Below are positions 25,704 to 34,921 of a stretch of 64,000 bases of DNA, in pieces. Below the pieces are notes generated by a model. The model was not told the origin of the DNA and ran no database searches. It was given only the letters and a program-made list of their open reading frames with translations. This DNA comes from Desulfuromonadaceae bacterium (GTDB lineage Bacteria > Desulfobacterota > Desulfuromonadia > Geobacterales > Pseudopelobacteraceae). Where the stretch lies: assembly GCA_028712665.1 (NCBI GenBank), contig JAQTRC010000001.1, forward strand, positions 83,415-147,414. Reading direction: 5' to 3'. Numbering within the stretch: the stretch's first letter is position 1; every line of letters starts with the position of its first letter. Position numbers and translations under genes: made by a program.

Positions 25704-27797
25704 ATGAACAAACGCCTCATGTTTTTCCTGTTTGGAGTTGTAGCCGCCATCTGCTCATTCTTTTTGTACAAACTAGCATATCCTCCCCTCCAGAAGCTGG
25801 ATTTCCGCATGAAGGATACCCGTTTCACTATCCGTGGAGAGGTCAAACCGGACAAGAATGTTGTAGTGGTCGCAATAGATCACAAAAGCATCAAGGAGAT
25901 CGGTCGCTGGCCCTGGTCGCGTGAAGTAACCGGAAAACTGATCGAAACCATGGCTACCCACTATGGGACAAAAGTAACGGCGCTCGATATTGTATTTTCC
26001 GAACCGCAAAATGAAGCGGCCGACAAGGCCCTGGCAGCTTCTGTTAAAAAGTCGGGAAATGTTGTTATGGGTTATTTCTTTCGGGGAGAAATGAATGAGA
26101 TACCGGCAGCGTCTCTGTCTCAGCTTGAAAGCGCCAAACTGAAGCTCGTCAAGATAGCGGACGGTGTGCAGAGCATACCGATCCCTGAATTTCCAAGCAT
26201 TGATCTTAACATCCCACTACTCGGTGCAGCTGCGTTGGATTTTGGTTTTTTTAATGCCATTCACGATATCGACGGTCTTTATCGGCGCTCTATCCTGCTC
26301 CTCCTTTATAACGGAGAAATATACCCTTCGCTTCCCCTGAAGGCTCTGCAACATTTTATCGGATCCGACATCATGTTGGATGTCAAACAGTGGGGTGTTG
26401 ACACCATGCAGATCGGCTCCATGCGTATTCCGTCACGCGAGGATGGTACCATGGCGCTGAATTTCTATGGCAAAACCGGAACCTTTTACACCGCTTCCGC
26501 CGCGGATGTGATTGCAAAGCGGCTTCCGATAGAAAAACTAAAAGGAAAAATCGCTTTTGTAGGAGCTACCGAAATAGGCATTTACGATCTTAGACCCACT
26601 CCGTTCGACTCGACCCTGCCGGGGGTTGAAATCCATGCGACAATGGCTTCCAACGCGCTGGAGAAGCGCTTCCTTCTCTATGACAGCGTGACTCAGATGA
26701 TGGAGATCGCCTGCATATTTGTGTTTCCGACTCTGCTCGGCATTTTCCTGGCTTTTGCTCCCGGCACCTTTGCCGGTCTCGGAATCATGGTCGTATTTAC
26801 AACCGCATTCGGATTTTTTAACTATTACATGTTCGCCTCCGTCTTCCGGGACATGACCATTATTTATCCGTTTGTGGGAATTGCACTGACTTACCTTAGC
26901 GGGGAGGCCTGGCGTAATCTGGTTGTTGAGCGCAAAGGGCGCCATCTTAAAAAGGCGTTTTCCAGTTATGTTTCACCTGATTTGGTCAGGCAGATCGAAA
27001 AAGATCCGGACAAGCTGGTGCTTGGGGGCGAACAGCGTGAACTCTCGATACTCTTTTCCGACATACGCGGATTTACAACGGTTTCTGAAAGTCTGACCCC
27101 GCCTGAGCTTGTCAAGCTGCTTAACGAATATTTAAGCCCTATGACTCGAATCGTACTTGAGGAGAGAGGCACTCTTGACAAGTTTATCGGAGATGCCGTA
27201 ATGGCGCTCTTCAATGCACCGCTGGACGTTCCGGATCATGCCACCCACGCCTGTGCGGCCGGAGTCAGGATGATGGAAAAACTGAAATTGCTGAACACCG
27301 GTTTTGCCGAGCGTGGCATGAATACCCTCGACATAGGCGTCGGCATCAATACCGGTCCTGCCGTTGTCGGAAACATGGGGGCCGACATTCGCTTTGACTA
27401 CACCGCAATTGGCGATTCCGTCAATCTGGCTTCCCGTCTGGAGGGGCTCAATAAATACTACGGCTCGCATATTCTGGTCAGCGAAGATACCCGAAAACAG
27501 GTAAACGACAGTCGATTCACCTTTCGCGAGGTCGATCGGGTCAAGGTAAAAGGGAAGCATCTGCCGATCGTAATGTACGAATTGATGATTACCAATCTCG
27601 ATATTCTGCCGCGCTTCGAAGAGGCCCTCGACAAGTACCGCTCCCACGATTTCGCAGGAGCAAAGTTGATTTTTGATGAACTTGCTTCAAGTTATAACGA
27701 TGGCCCCTCTCGTCTCTATGCCGGCCGCTGTGACGAATATCTTGCCTCGCCGCCACCGCCGGATTGGGACGGAGTCTACGTTGCCAAGAGCAAATAA
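25704..27797 (+). CDS. CHASE2-domain adenylate cyclase (class III)
   Basis: A 697-residue membrane cyclase. One N-terminal helix (about 5-25) is followed by an extracytoplasmic CHASE2 sensor domain (about 30-330; VVVVAIDHKSIKEIGRWPWSR), three membrane helices (about 335-405) and a cytoplasmic class III cyclase domain (about 440-625). Metal-binding Asp residues are seen in D453 of FSDIRGFT and D497 of GDAVMALF; TAIGDSVNLASRLE carries the transition-state Asn and Arg. ATP is the likely substrate and cAMP the product. A helical tail follows. It pairs with the FecR protein upstream, a common arrangement. Confidence 0.9.
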   Translation: MNKRLMFFLFGVVAAICSFFLYKLAYPPLQKLDFRMKDTRFTIRGEVKPDKNVVVVAIDHKSIKEIGRWPWSREVTGKLIETMATHYGTKVTALDIVFSEPQNEAADKALAASVKKSGNVVMGYFFRGEMNEIPAASLSQLESAKLKLVKIADGVQSIPIPEFPSIDLNIPLLGAAALDFGFFNAIHDIDGLYRRSILLLLYNGEIYPSLPLKALQHFIGSDIMLDVKQWGVDTMQIGSMRIPSREDGTMALNFYGKTGTFYTASAADVIAKRLPIEKLKGKIAFVGATEIGIYDLRPTPFDSTLPGVEIHATMASNALEKRFLLYDSVTQMMEIACIFVFPTLLGIFLAFAPGTFAGLGIMVVFTTAFGFFNYYMFASVFRDMTIIYPFVGIALTYLSGEAWRNLVVERKGRHLKKAFSSYVSPDLVRQIEKDPDKLVLGGEQRELSILFSDIRGFTTVSESLTPPELVKLLNEYLSPMTRIVLEERGTLDKFIGDAVMALFNAPLDVPDHATHACAAGVRMMEKLKLLNTGFAERGMNTLDIGVGINTGPAVVGNMGADIRFDYTAIGDSVNLASRLEGLNKYYGSHILVSEDTRKQVNDSRFTFREVDRVKVKGKHLPIVMYELMITNLDILPRFEEALDKYRSHDFAGAKLIFDELASSYNDGPSRLYAGRCDEYLASPPPPDWDGVYVAKSK

Positions 27798-27899
27798 TTC
27801 TGGGCTCTGGCCGGATAATGTCTGAACTCCCCGAAGTAATAGCATCTCCCGGACTGTCGATGCTGAACGGTCATGTTGTCGACAAGGCGGATATATATA

Positions 27900-27928
27900 T
27901 TGACATCATTTGTTATATTTGCTAAAAA
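27900..27928 (+). promoter_or_regulatory. tRNA-Ala promoter
   Basis: TTGACA (27900-27905) and TAAAAA (27923-27928) with 17-base spacing, 14 bases before the mature 5' end of the tRNA. Confidence 0.6.
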
Positions 27929-27942
27929 GCCACTTCCGATGT

Positions 27943-28018
27943 GGGGCTGTAGCTCAGCTGGGAGAGCGCTTGACTGGCAGTCAAGAGGTCGACAGTTCGA
28001 TCCTGTTCAGCTCCACCA
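27943..28018 (+). tRNA. tRNA-Ala (anticodon GGC)
   Basis: A complete 76-base cloverleaf. The acceptor stem GGGGCTG/CAGCTCC includes the G3-U70 pair that identifies alanine tRNAs. The anticodon stem-loop is CTTGA-CTGGCAG-TCAAG, giving anticodon GGC; the T loop is TTCGATC and the 3' end ACCA is encoded. It stands alone, with a strong terminator behind it. Confidence 0.97.
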
Positions 28019-28025
28019 ATAATTC

Positions 28026-28060
28026 AAGGACTTACGCTAACAAACGTAAGTCCTTTTTTT
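28026..28060 (+). terminator. Rho-independent terminator after tRNA-Ala
   Basis: AAGGACTTACG (28026-28036) and CGTAAGTCCTT (28045-28055) form a perfect 11-pair stem with an eight-base loop, followed by a run of T. Confidence 0.9.
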
Positions 28061-28177
28061 CGTTTTGTTTTAAAATTGTGCTAAACTCCTTTTGAATGTT
28101 TAGAGTATCGGCTCCCTTGGCGTACAAATTACAGTGATCAATCAGGGGGGGGAGCGAATGAAAGTCAGGGAAGGGAT

Positions 28178-29176
28178 ATGATAACCAGCAGGCTTCGCGG
28201 TGTCTTTGTATCATTGGTATTAGTCATACTGTCAGGGGTATGCGGCTATGCGCTTATCGAGGGGTGGTCATTCTTCGATGCCCTCTATATGACTGTAATA
28301 ACGATCGCTACAGTAGGATATGGAGAAGTACGCCCGCTGACGGCCGATGGCCGAGTATTCACCATGATCCTGATTTTCTTCGGTTCCGGAACCTTGATGT
28401 ACTGTTTTTCAATATTTACCGCCTTCATTGTTGAAGGAGATTTGACCGATGCCTTGAGGAGAAGAAAGATGAACAAGGATATTGCCCGCCTGAAAAATCA
28501 TTATATCGTATGTGGTGCAGGTTCTACCGGGAATTACATAATCGAAGAATTGTCCAAAACCGGTCGCGAATTCGTTGTGGTAGACCGGAACCCTGAACGG
28601 ATGAAGCAGATGTGCGAGGCAAATATACTGAACATTCAAGGAGACGCATCGCATGAGGCTGTACTTGAGGCTGCCAATATCAGAAACGCTACCGGACTAT
28701 TTTCGTCACTCCATCTTGACGCAGACAACCTCCTGGTAGTAGTGACTGCAAGAGGGATGAATCCAAAGTTAAAGATTATCGCCAAATCGACGGATGAGGA
28801 ATCAGAAAGGAAACTGCGTCAAGTGGGAGCCGACCGTGTGGTCATGACGAATTTCATCGGTGGGTTACGAATGACTTCCGAGATGATCAGGCCAAAGGTA
28901 GTCACATTCCTGGACACCATGCTTCGCGATAAAACAAACATCATAAGGGTTGAGGAGATAGCCGTCAGCAGCCGCTCACCGCTTGTCGGCAAAAAACTGG
29001 CGGACACAGGCGTCATGGATGTGGAAGGGGTAAGTGTAGTGGCTCTTGCCAACAACAGCGGTTCTTATATTTTCAATCCCCAAAAGGAGTTGGTGCTTAC
29101 CGAGAATGACGTAATAATTGTGATGGGTATTGTGGAAAAAATATCCGAATTGAGAGAGCTGAACTTAACAGTTTGA
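28178..29176 (+). CDS. Two-helix potassium channel with RCK (TrkA-N/TrkA-C) domains
   Basis: A 332-residue ion channel of the MthK/Kch type. Two membrane helices (about 8-28 and 62-85) flank a pore loop with the K+ selectivity filter TVGYGE (about 45-50; Glu replaces the usual Asp). The cytoplasmic part is an RCK domain: TrkA-N with the dinucleotide motif GAGSTG (about 112) and an acidic VVVDRN strand end, then TrkA-C (about 250-332). NAD(H), nucleotides or Ca2+ may gate it. Its stop overlaps the TTG that opens the frame of the HD-GYP regulator, so the two are probably one operon. Confidence 0.92.
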   Translation: MITSRLRGVFVSLVLVILSGVCGYALIEGWSFFDALYMTVITIATVGYGEVRPLTADGRVFTMILIFFGSGTLMYCFSIFTAFIVEGDLTDALRRRKMNKDIARLKNHYIVCGAGSTGNYIIEELSKTGREFVVVDRNPERMKQMCEANILNIQGDASHEAVLEAANIRNATGLFSSLHLDADNLLVVVTARGMNPKLKIIAKSTDEESERKLRQVGADRVVMTNFIGGLRMTSEMIRPKVVTFLDTMLRDKTNIIRVEEIAVSSRSPLVGKKLADTGVMDVEGVSVVALANNSGSYIFNPQKELVLTENDVIIVMGIVEKISELRELNLTV

Positions 29177-29229
29177 CTAAAAGATTGCAAAATGATGAAA
29201 GATCGCAAAATTTGATGCGAGTGAGACAA

Positions 29230-30318
29230 ATGAACAGATCAGATGAAATTATTTCAGAGTATCATCACGCACGCATTTTTGTCGTAGAAGACGATATATT
29301 CATTCTACCACTGCTTGAGCAAATGCTGGCAAATTATGGCTTTTCAGTTTTCCCCTTCACAAATGGCGCAGAAGCCCTTGAAGCTGTTCAGCAAGAAATT
29401 CCGGACCTGATCCTGCTGGATATCACTATGCCTGGAATGGACGGCTATCAGGTCTGCGAGCGGCTCAAGCAGAACCCGGACCTTAAAGATATCCCGGTCA
29501 TATTCATGAGTGCTATGAACTCGATGGAAGATAAAATAAAAGGTTTCAAGGTCGGTGGAGTTGACTATATAACCAAGCCGTTTCATCCGGAAGAGGTACA
29601 CGTCAGAGTAAATACCCACCTCAATCTGAGCGCCCTCCGGAATAAACTGAAATATCAGAAGCTTGTTGAAATGAAAGTTCGCGAAGTCTCAGAAGCCCAG
29701 CAAGCGACTATTTTTGCCCTGGCAAAACTGGCCGAACAGCGGGACGACGATACCGGCGCCCATCTTGAGCGGGTGCGTGAATACTGCTGCCTGCTGGCAC
29801 AGCAGCTCGCCAAGGATTCTTCATATGCAGACCATATCTCCGAAGCTTTCATCGACTGTATCAAACATGCATCCCCACTGCATGACATCGGCAAGGTGGC
29901 CATTCCGGACAGTATTCTGATGAAACCGGGCAAGCTCACTTTCGAGGAATTCGAGATAATGAAGACACATTCCATTATCGGCGCCGAAAATTTGCAGACC
30001 GTCTTCAACAAATATGCTGATAATCCCTTTATTGGAATGGGGATCGAGATTGCACTTTATCATCATGAACGTTGGGACGGGGCCGGATATCCGGACGGTC
30101 TGATAGGCAGGAATATTCCGCTTTCAGCCAGAATAATGGCAGTAGCGGATTTCTACGATGCCCTCCGTTCAAATCGCTGCTACCGGAAGGGCTTTGATCA
30201 TGACAAGGTAAAGGAAATGCTTTTGGAAGAAGATGGGACCCATTTCGATCCTGAAGTCATCAAAGCGTTTTTGGCCCTGGAAGAGCAGTTCAGTCTTATC
30301 ATGAAAACTCAGGAATGA
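29230..30318 (+). CDS. Response regulator with HD-GYP domain (probable c-di-GMP phosphodiesterase)
   Basis: A 362-residue RpfG-like protein: receiver domain (about 15-135, acidic VVEDD and acceptor Asp in LLDITMPGMDG), coiled linker, and an HD-GYP domain (about 155-345) with HDIGKVAIPD, HHERWDGAGYPDGL and the LSARIMAVADFYDAL segment. It would hydrolyse c-di-GMP after phosphorylation by an unlinked kinase. The frame opens with a TTG at 29173 overlapping the channel gene, and ATG codons lie at 29215 and 29230. The last was chosen because a GAGTGAG stretch precedes it; the true start remains uncertain. No kinase gene is adjacent downstream on this strand. Confidence 0.87.
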   Translation: MNRSDEIISEYHHARIFVVEDDIFILPLLEQMLANYGFSVFPFTNGAEALEAVQQEIPDLILLDITMPGMDGYQVCERLKQNPDLKDIPVIFMSAMNSMEDKIKGFKVGGVDYITKPFHPEEVHVRVNTHLNLSALRNKLKYQKLVEMKVREVSEAQQATIFALAKLAEQRDDDTGAHLERVREYCCLLAQQLAKDSSYADHISEAFIDCIKHASPLHDIGKVAIPDSILMKPGKLTFEEFEIMKTHSIIGAENLQTVFNKYADNPFIGMGIEIALYHHERWDGAGYPDGLIGRNIPLSARIMAVADFYDALRSNRCYRKGFDHDKVKEMLLEEDGTHFDPEVIKAFLALEEQFSLIMKTQE

Positions 30319-30371
30319 TCCGTAACAGCCTTTAATATCCTCAATCTTACCCTACGCTTCATCTGCTCTGA

Positions 30372-32873
30372 CTATGTTTCCTTGTGCCGGGATGGAAGCA
30401 TAATACTGAATGTTGTACCATCTTTGCTGTCGCTCTCAACCGTTATACTCCCATGGTGCTCTTCGACAATCCTCTGGGTTATGGAGAGCCCCAGACCTGT
30501 GCCGGCGCCTTTACGGGTAAAGAAGGGTTCGAATATCAGGGGAAGATCCTGCTGGTTGATACCTGGGCCGCTGTCGTGAACGGTGATGATAACATTGTCA
30601 TCCTGATGGCGGGTTGTTACCGTTAGTGTACCGCCGGAGTCCAGAGCCTCAATGGCGTTTTTTATTATGTTAATGAGGGCCTGTTTTATCTTTTCCGGAT
30701 CGAATCTGAACACCGGCAGCTCTCCAGGTGATACGTTCAGATGTACCCCTTGTACCTCAGCCGGTCTGCGCATTAATAGTATAATATCGTTCAGCACGCG
30801 CGTGAGATCACCCTCTCTGAAGTCGGCTCTTACAGGCGATGAGTAGTTGAGGAGTGCACTCATGAGCCGTTCCACCCGCTCAATCTCGGACAGCGCTTTT
30901 GAAAGCATCTCTTTGTCATCCGCATTTAAAGCGGACCGATCATGCAGATCGTCGAGTAGGAGTGATATGCCGGTGAGCGGATTACGCACCTCGTGCGCTA
31001 TTCCGGTCGAGAGCTTCCCAAGAGAAGCCAGACGGTCAAGTCGCATCATCTCCTCCCGCAGTTTTTCTCGCTCGGTTTCATTTCTAAGCGTTACCGTAAG
31101 ACCCATTTCGGCATCCTTTCCGATAGGAAATATTCCGACATCATAATAAGTCATTTCACCATGAATGACTCTGGTCAACGGCTCACGTCCGTACCCCTCT
31201 CTTAACTCCAGAACTGCATTAATCCTCTCCAGCAGTATCGGCCATTCTGAAAAAATATCCCTATATTCCATACCGTAGCAATTTGAATTTCCGAACAGTT
31301 TCTGGCCGATTCCATTTATTGATGTCAGGATTCCGGACGGGGAAATGGTAATTATCGCACTTGAAATACTTTCAAGAATACTTGCCTTGAAGTTTCGCTC
31401 GTCAAGGATCTCCATACGGGATCGCTGCAGCTCCTCCAGTGTGGTAAGGAGGTTGTTCTTTCTTGCCTCAAGCTCGTCCGCCATAATGTTGAATGTGCGT
31501 GCCAGTTCACCAACTTCGTCTGATGAGTTGATTACAACACGGTTCCGGGTGTCGCCTTCAGCCAATTTGTATGCACTCTCTGTCAGTTGTAGTAGAGGTC
31601 TGGTTATGCCGCGCGATAGAATCCATGCCGAAAAACCAGCCAGAATTGCAGTCACGACAATAATGACGCTGCTTCGCGTACGGTGTTCTCCCAGTTGCTG
31701 GTTGATAAGACGACTCCCCTTGCGAGCAGCAATCTGGAAACGATCAAGCTGGAATCCAATCGTCACTCCACCGAACACACCGTAACGGTCGTAATCACCG
31801 CCGGCATATACAATTGGTGCATAGGCCATAATTTTCTTTTCGCCGCCGACGTTTGTAGTGTCGACAAAACCGGCCTTATGTTTTCTGACTTCTGCTGCGA
31901 CAAGGGGGTAGTTTGGGTGAATAAAGCCTTCGTAATCCAGGTTGAAGGGAATTCGGCCGGAATTGATGTCTGCTGCAGTTGATTTTTCAGTATATGGGGG
32001 CACCAGTTTTCCGTTTTGGTCAACTCCCCGGATGTCCCAGTATTTCGGGTGCGTAATAATCCACCCTTCGTCATCAAAAATGAAGGCGTAATTGCCGCTT
32101 TTGTAAGATGGAAAAACGGTTGAAAATCTTTTGCCGGGATCGATGTGCTGCGAAAATTCCATTAGATGACGATGATCGAGCGAGACAACAACTGCGCCGT
32201 TGAAAGTGCCTCTGCGGTCAAATATCGCAGCCGCAAAGCGGATGATTCCCTGATAGTTTTTCCCCTCAAAAGCATTTTCAGGTTCATCTGCGCCGTTAAG
32301 TTGTTCTGTTTTTGAAACGTGGTAGCCTGTGAGATGAGACACATAAATCTTGCCCGGCTGCTTGAGTACTCTGGTGAAGTACTCTTCACTTCTGAATTCG
32401 GTTTGCTCCGGGTCCGAAACGTTTTTCAGATCCTTACGAGGTAATATGATGCCATCTTTGATAACCACTCTTTCCTGCCCTGTTTTGTCAATCAGGGCGA
32501 TGCTTCGGTAAATCGGAACCTGTTCACGGATTTCCAGCGGGGCGGAAGCGGTTCCGGTTTTATACCAGATTTCACCTTTACGGCTTGCATAAAAACTTAA
32601 CAGTGTGGCCTGATCCAACTGCGAACTGGAGAGAAAGATAAGATCGCTCTCGCATTGGCGCAGAAAATCGGCCACGTTTTTTGCAACCTGAGAAGCGCGC
32701 ATCTGGAGTGATTCAGACGCCTGGATGTCAGCAGTGCCTCCGATCTCGGAGGTCAGTCTGGCACTGGTTGATTCAAGATTAAAAAAGAGTATAAGCGATG
32801 ACGCCAGGAGTGGCAGCAGTGAAAGCAGCAGGGTGATAATGAGGATTTTTTTGAAAAGTGTCAGGCGCGCCAT
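30372..32873 (-). CDS. Membrane sensor histidine kinase (Cache-like, HAMP, PAS, HisKA, HATPase)
   Basis: An 833-residue kinase. An N-terminal helix (about 8-30) and a second helix (about 400-420) enclose a large periplasmic double-Cache-like domain (SHLTGYHVSKTE, YAFIFDDEGWIITHPKYWD). HAMP (about 420-475) leads to a PAS domain (about 500-600), HisKA with STGIAHEVRNPLTGISLL, and HATPase (NIIKNAIEAL, DSGPGINQQ, GTGLGLSIT). The domain order is that of NtrB/AtoS-like kinases, which often activate sigma-54 regulators. No response regulator is adjacent. It is transcribed singly, divergent from the UbiD gene. Confidence 0.89.
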   Translation of the reverse strand: MARLTLFKKILIITLLLSLLPLLASSLILFFNLESTSARLTSEIGGTADIQASESLQMRASQVAKNVADFLRQCESDLIFLSSSQLDQATLLSFYASRKGEIWYKTGTASAPLEIREQVPIYRSIALIDKTGQERVVIKDGIILPRKDLKNVSDPEQTEFRSEEYFTRVLKQPGKIYVSHLTGYHVSKTEQLNGADEPENAFEGKNYQGIIRFAAAIFDRRGTFNGAVVVSLDHRHLMEFSQHIDPGKRFSTVFPSYKSGNYAFIFDDEGWIITHPKYWDIRGVDQNGKLVPPYTEKSTAADINSGRIPFNLDYEGFIHPNYPLVAAEVRKHKAGFVDTTNVGGEKKIMAYAPIVYAGGDYDRYGVFGGVTIGFQLDRFQIAARKGSRLINQQLGEHRTRSSVIIVVTAILAGFSAWILSRGITRPLLQLTESAYKLAEGDTRNRVVINSSDEVGELARTFNIMADELEARKNNLLTTLEELQRSRMEILDERNFKASILESISSAIITISPSGILTSINGIGQKLFGNSNCYGMEYRDIFSEWPILLERINAVLELREGYGREPLTRVIHGEMTYYDVGIFPIGKDAEMGLTVTLRNETEREKLREEMMRLDRLASLGKLSTGIAHEVRNPLTGISLLLDDLHDRSALNADDKEMLSKALSEIERVERLMSALLNYSSPVRADFREGDLTRVLNDIILLMRRPAEVQGVHLNVSPGELPVFRFDPEKIKQALINIIKNAIEALDSGGTLTVTTRHQDDNVIITVHDSGPGINQQDLPLIFEPFFTRKGAGTGLGLSITQRIVEEHHGSITVESDSKDGTTFSIMLPSRHKET

Positions 32874-33045
32874 AGCTGCTCCGCTGTGTACAATCTCATC
32901 CCTTGATAGGTGCGTTAAAGAAATAAATTCTGATCAACTAACGCAAAACAATTTCCAGCTTACTAAGATTGTATTTGCTTGATTACAATGATACTCTGAT
33001 CCCGGTCAAGACATCTTTACTAAAATTCGTCGGGCGGTTGTTATA

Positions 33046-34887
33046 ATGGGCTATCGAAATCTCCAGGAATGTGTGGCTGATCTTGAGCGGCGCCGCATGC
33101 TGCTGCGTATCGATGTTCCGGTCGATCCCAATCTGGAAGCCGGGGCTATCCAGCGGAGGGTTTATCGGGCCGGCGGCCCGGCATTGCTCATAGCGAACGC
33201 CACAGGTTGCCGATTTCCGCTGCTGGGCAATCTCTTTGGCACACTGGAAAGAACCCGCTTCATTTTCCGCGACACGCTCGATGATATCAGTCGGTTGGTT
33301 GATCTGAAGATAAATCCTTTCGCGGCGCTCAAAAACCCGCTGGACGCCGTTAAAGCCCCATTTGCCGCTCTCAATCTGTTTCCCCGCGTCACTTCGGCTG
33401 CTCCGGTACTGGAGTGCCGAACGATTCTCTCGCATCTGCCGCAGATCGTTTCCTGGCCCAGAGACGGCGGAGCCTTCATCACGCTTCCTCAAGTCTATAC
33501 TGAAAGTCCGTCGCAACCAGGTTTCTCGAAATCCAACATGGGGATGTACAGGATACAACTTTCCGGCAATCAGTATCAGCCGGACAAACAGGTCGGCCTG
33601 CATTACCAGATTCATCGCGGTATCGCTGCACACCATGCCGAAGCTATTGCAGATGGCGACCTCTTGCGGGTGAACATTTTTGTTGGCGGAGCTCCGGCAA
33701 TGACTCTGGCGGCCGTCATGCCGCTGCCGGAAGGGATGCCGGAGCTCTCTTTCGCCGGCCTCCTGGCTGGGCATCGCATTCCGATGACCCGCCTGTCCGG
33801 ACATCTGCCGGTTTCGGCCGAAGCCGATTTCTGCATATCCGGTGTAGTTCATACCGGGAAAACTTTGCCGGAAGGCCCCTTCGGCGACCATCTGGGCTAC
33901 TACAGCCTTACACACGAATTTCCCTTTATAGAGGTAGAGTCCGTCTATCATCGCCGGGACGCCATCTTCCCATTTACAACTGTCGGGCGCCCTCCTCAGG
34001 AAGACACGAGTTTCGGCGCCTTTATCCACGAATTAACCGGACCGTTGGTCCCAACCGTACTGAATGGTGTCAAAGAGGTTCATGCCGTGGACGCTACGGG
34101 TGTACATCCGCTGCTGCTGGCCATTGCAAGCGAACGCTATGTTCCGTATGCGGTCCAAAGAGAGCCGCAGGAGATTCTGACAGTTGCCAATGCTATCCTA
34201 GGCCAAGGTCAACTCTCACTGGCCAAGTATCTCCTGATTGCAGCCCAGGAGGATGCTCCGGAGCTGGACAGCCACAACATTCCAGCCTTTTTGAACCACA
34301 TCCTTGAAAGGGTTGACTGGCGCTGCAATCTGCACTTCCAGACAGCCACCACTATGGATACCCTCGATTACAGCGGTTCCGGACTCAACCAGGGCTCGAA
34401 GGTAGTCATCGCCGCAGCCGGTCCGGTTCTTCGCACGCTCGCCACCGAGGTGCCGGCTGGACTGAATTTGCCGGACGGATTCGGCCCAGCCGCTGTCTGC
34501 CTGCCGGGTGTACTCTCCGTACAGGGGCCGTTGTCAGGGCAGGGGAGGGGAGAGAGCGATCCTCGGATCGACGAATTCTGCAGTTTCTATTACGATCGGG
34601 TCAGTTTCGACGGCTTTCCCCTGATTGTAATCTGCTCCGACAGCAGTTTCACCTCAGCCACACTGAACAACTTTCTCTGGGTGACATTCACACGTTCCAA
34701 CCCGTCTACCGATATCTACGGCATAGCGGTCGAAACACAAGGCCATCACTGGGGCTGCCGCGGTCCGCTTGTGATCGATGCGCGAATCAAGCCTTTCCAT
34801 GCTCCTGTTTTGGAGGATGACCCTGAGATTGAGCGGAGAATCGATGCGCTGGGCGCCAAAGGTGGACCGCTACACGGGATCATCTGA
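33046..34887 (+). CDS. UbiD-family prenyl-FMN-dependent decarboxylase
   Basis: A 613-residue UbiD-family enzyme: MGYRNLQECVADLE at the N terminus, VLECRTILSHLPQIVSWPRDGG, then the prenyl-FMN and metal-binding stretch PEGPFGDHLGYYSL and a C-terminal oligomerisation domain. These enzymes remove a carboxylate from aromatic or unsaturated acids with the aid of UbiX-made prenyl-FMN. The ~600-residue length matches the branch linked to menaquinone synthesis in deltaproteobacteria rather than short aromatic degraders; that assignment is inference. The ribosome site is weak. Probably the first gene of an operon with amrS and an M23 peptidase. Confidence 0.88.
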   Translation: MGYRNLQECVADLERRRMLLRIDVPVDPNLEAGAIQRRVYRAGGPALLIANATGCRFPLLGNLFGTLERTRFIFRDTLDDISRLVDLKINPFAALKNPLDAVKAPFAALNLFPRVTSAAPVLECRTILSHLPQIVSWPRDGGAFITLPQVYTESPSQPGFSKSNMGMYRIQLSGNQYQPDKQVGLHYQIHRGIAAHHAEAIADGDLLRVNIFVGGAPAMTLAAVMPLPEGMPELSFAGLLAGHRIPMTRLSGHLPVSAEADFCISGVVHTGKTLPEGPFGDHLGYYSLTHEFPFIEVESVYHRRDAIFPFTTVGRPPQEDTSFGAFIHELTGPLVPTVLNGVKEVHAVDATGVHPLLLAIASERYVPYAVQREPQEILTVANAILGQGQLSLAKYLLIAAQEDAPELDSHNIPAFLNHILERVDWRCNLHFQTATTMDTLDYSGSGLNQGSKVVIAAAGPVLRTLATEVPAGLNLPDGFGPAAVCLPGVLSVQGPLSGQGRGESDPRIDEFCSFYYDRVSFDGFPLIVICSDSSFTSATLNNFLWVTFTRSNPSTDIYGIAVETQGHHWGCRGPLVIDARIKPFHAPVLEDDPEIERRIDALGAKGGPLHGII

Positions 34888-34921
34888 AATGCCCGACAAG
34901 GCAACGGCGAAGGAGTTGGCC

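Noticed and set aside
32983..34029. Long minus-strand open frame (348 codons) opposite the UbiD gene
   Set aside because: It runs antisense to a well-conserved UbiD coding region, has a charged, low-similarity translation and no ribosome site; a mirror frame of GC-biased codons.
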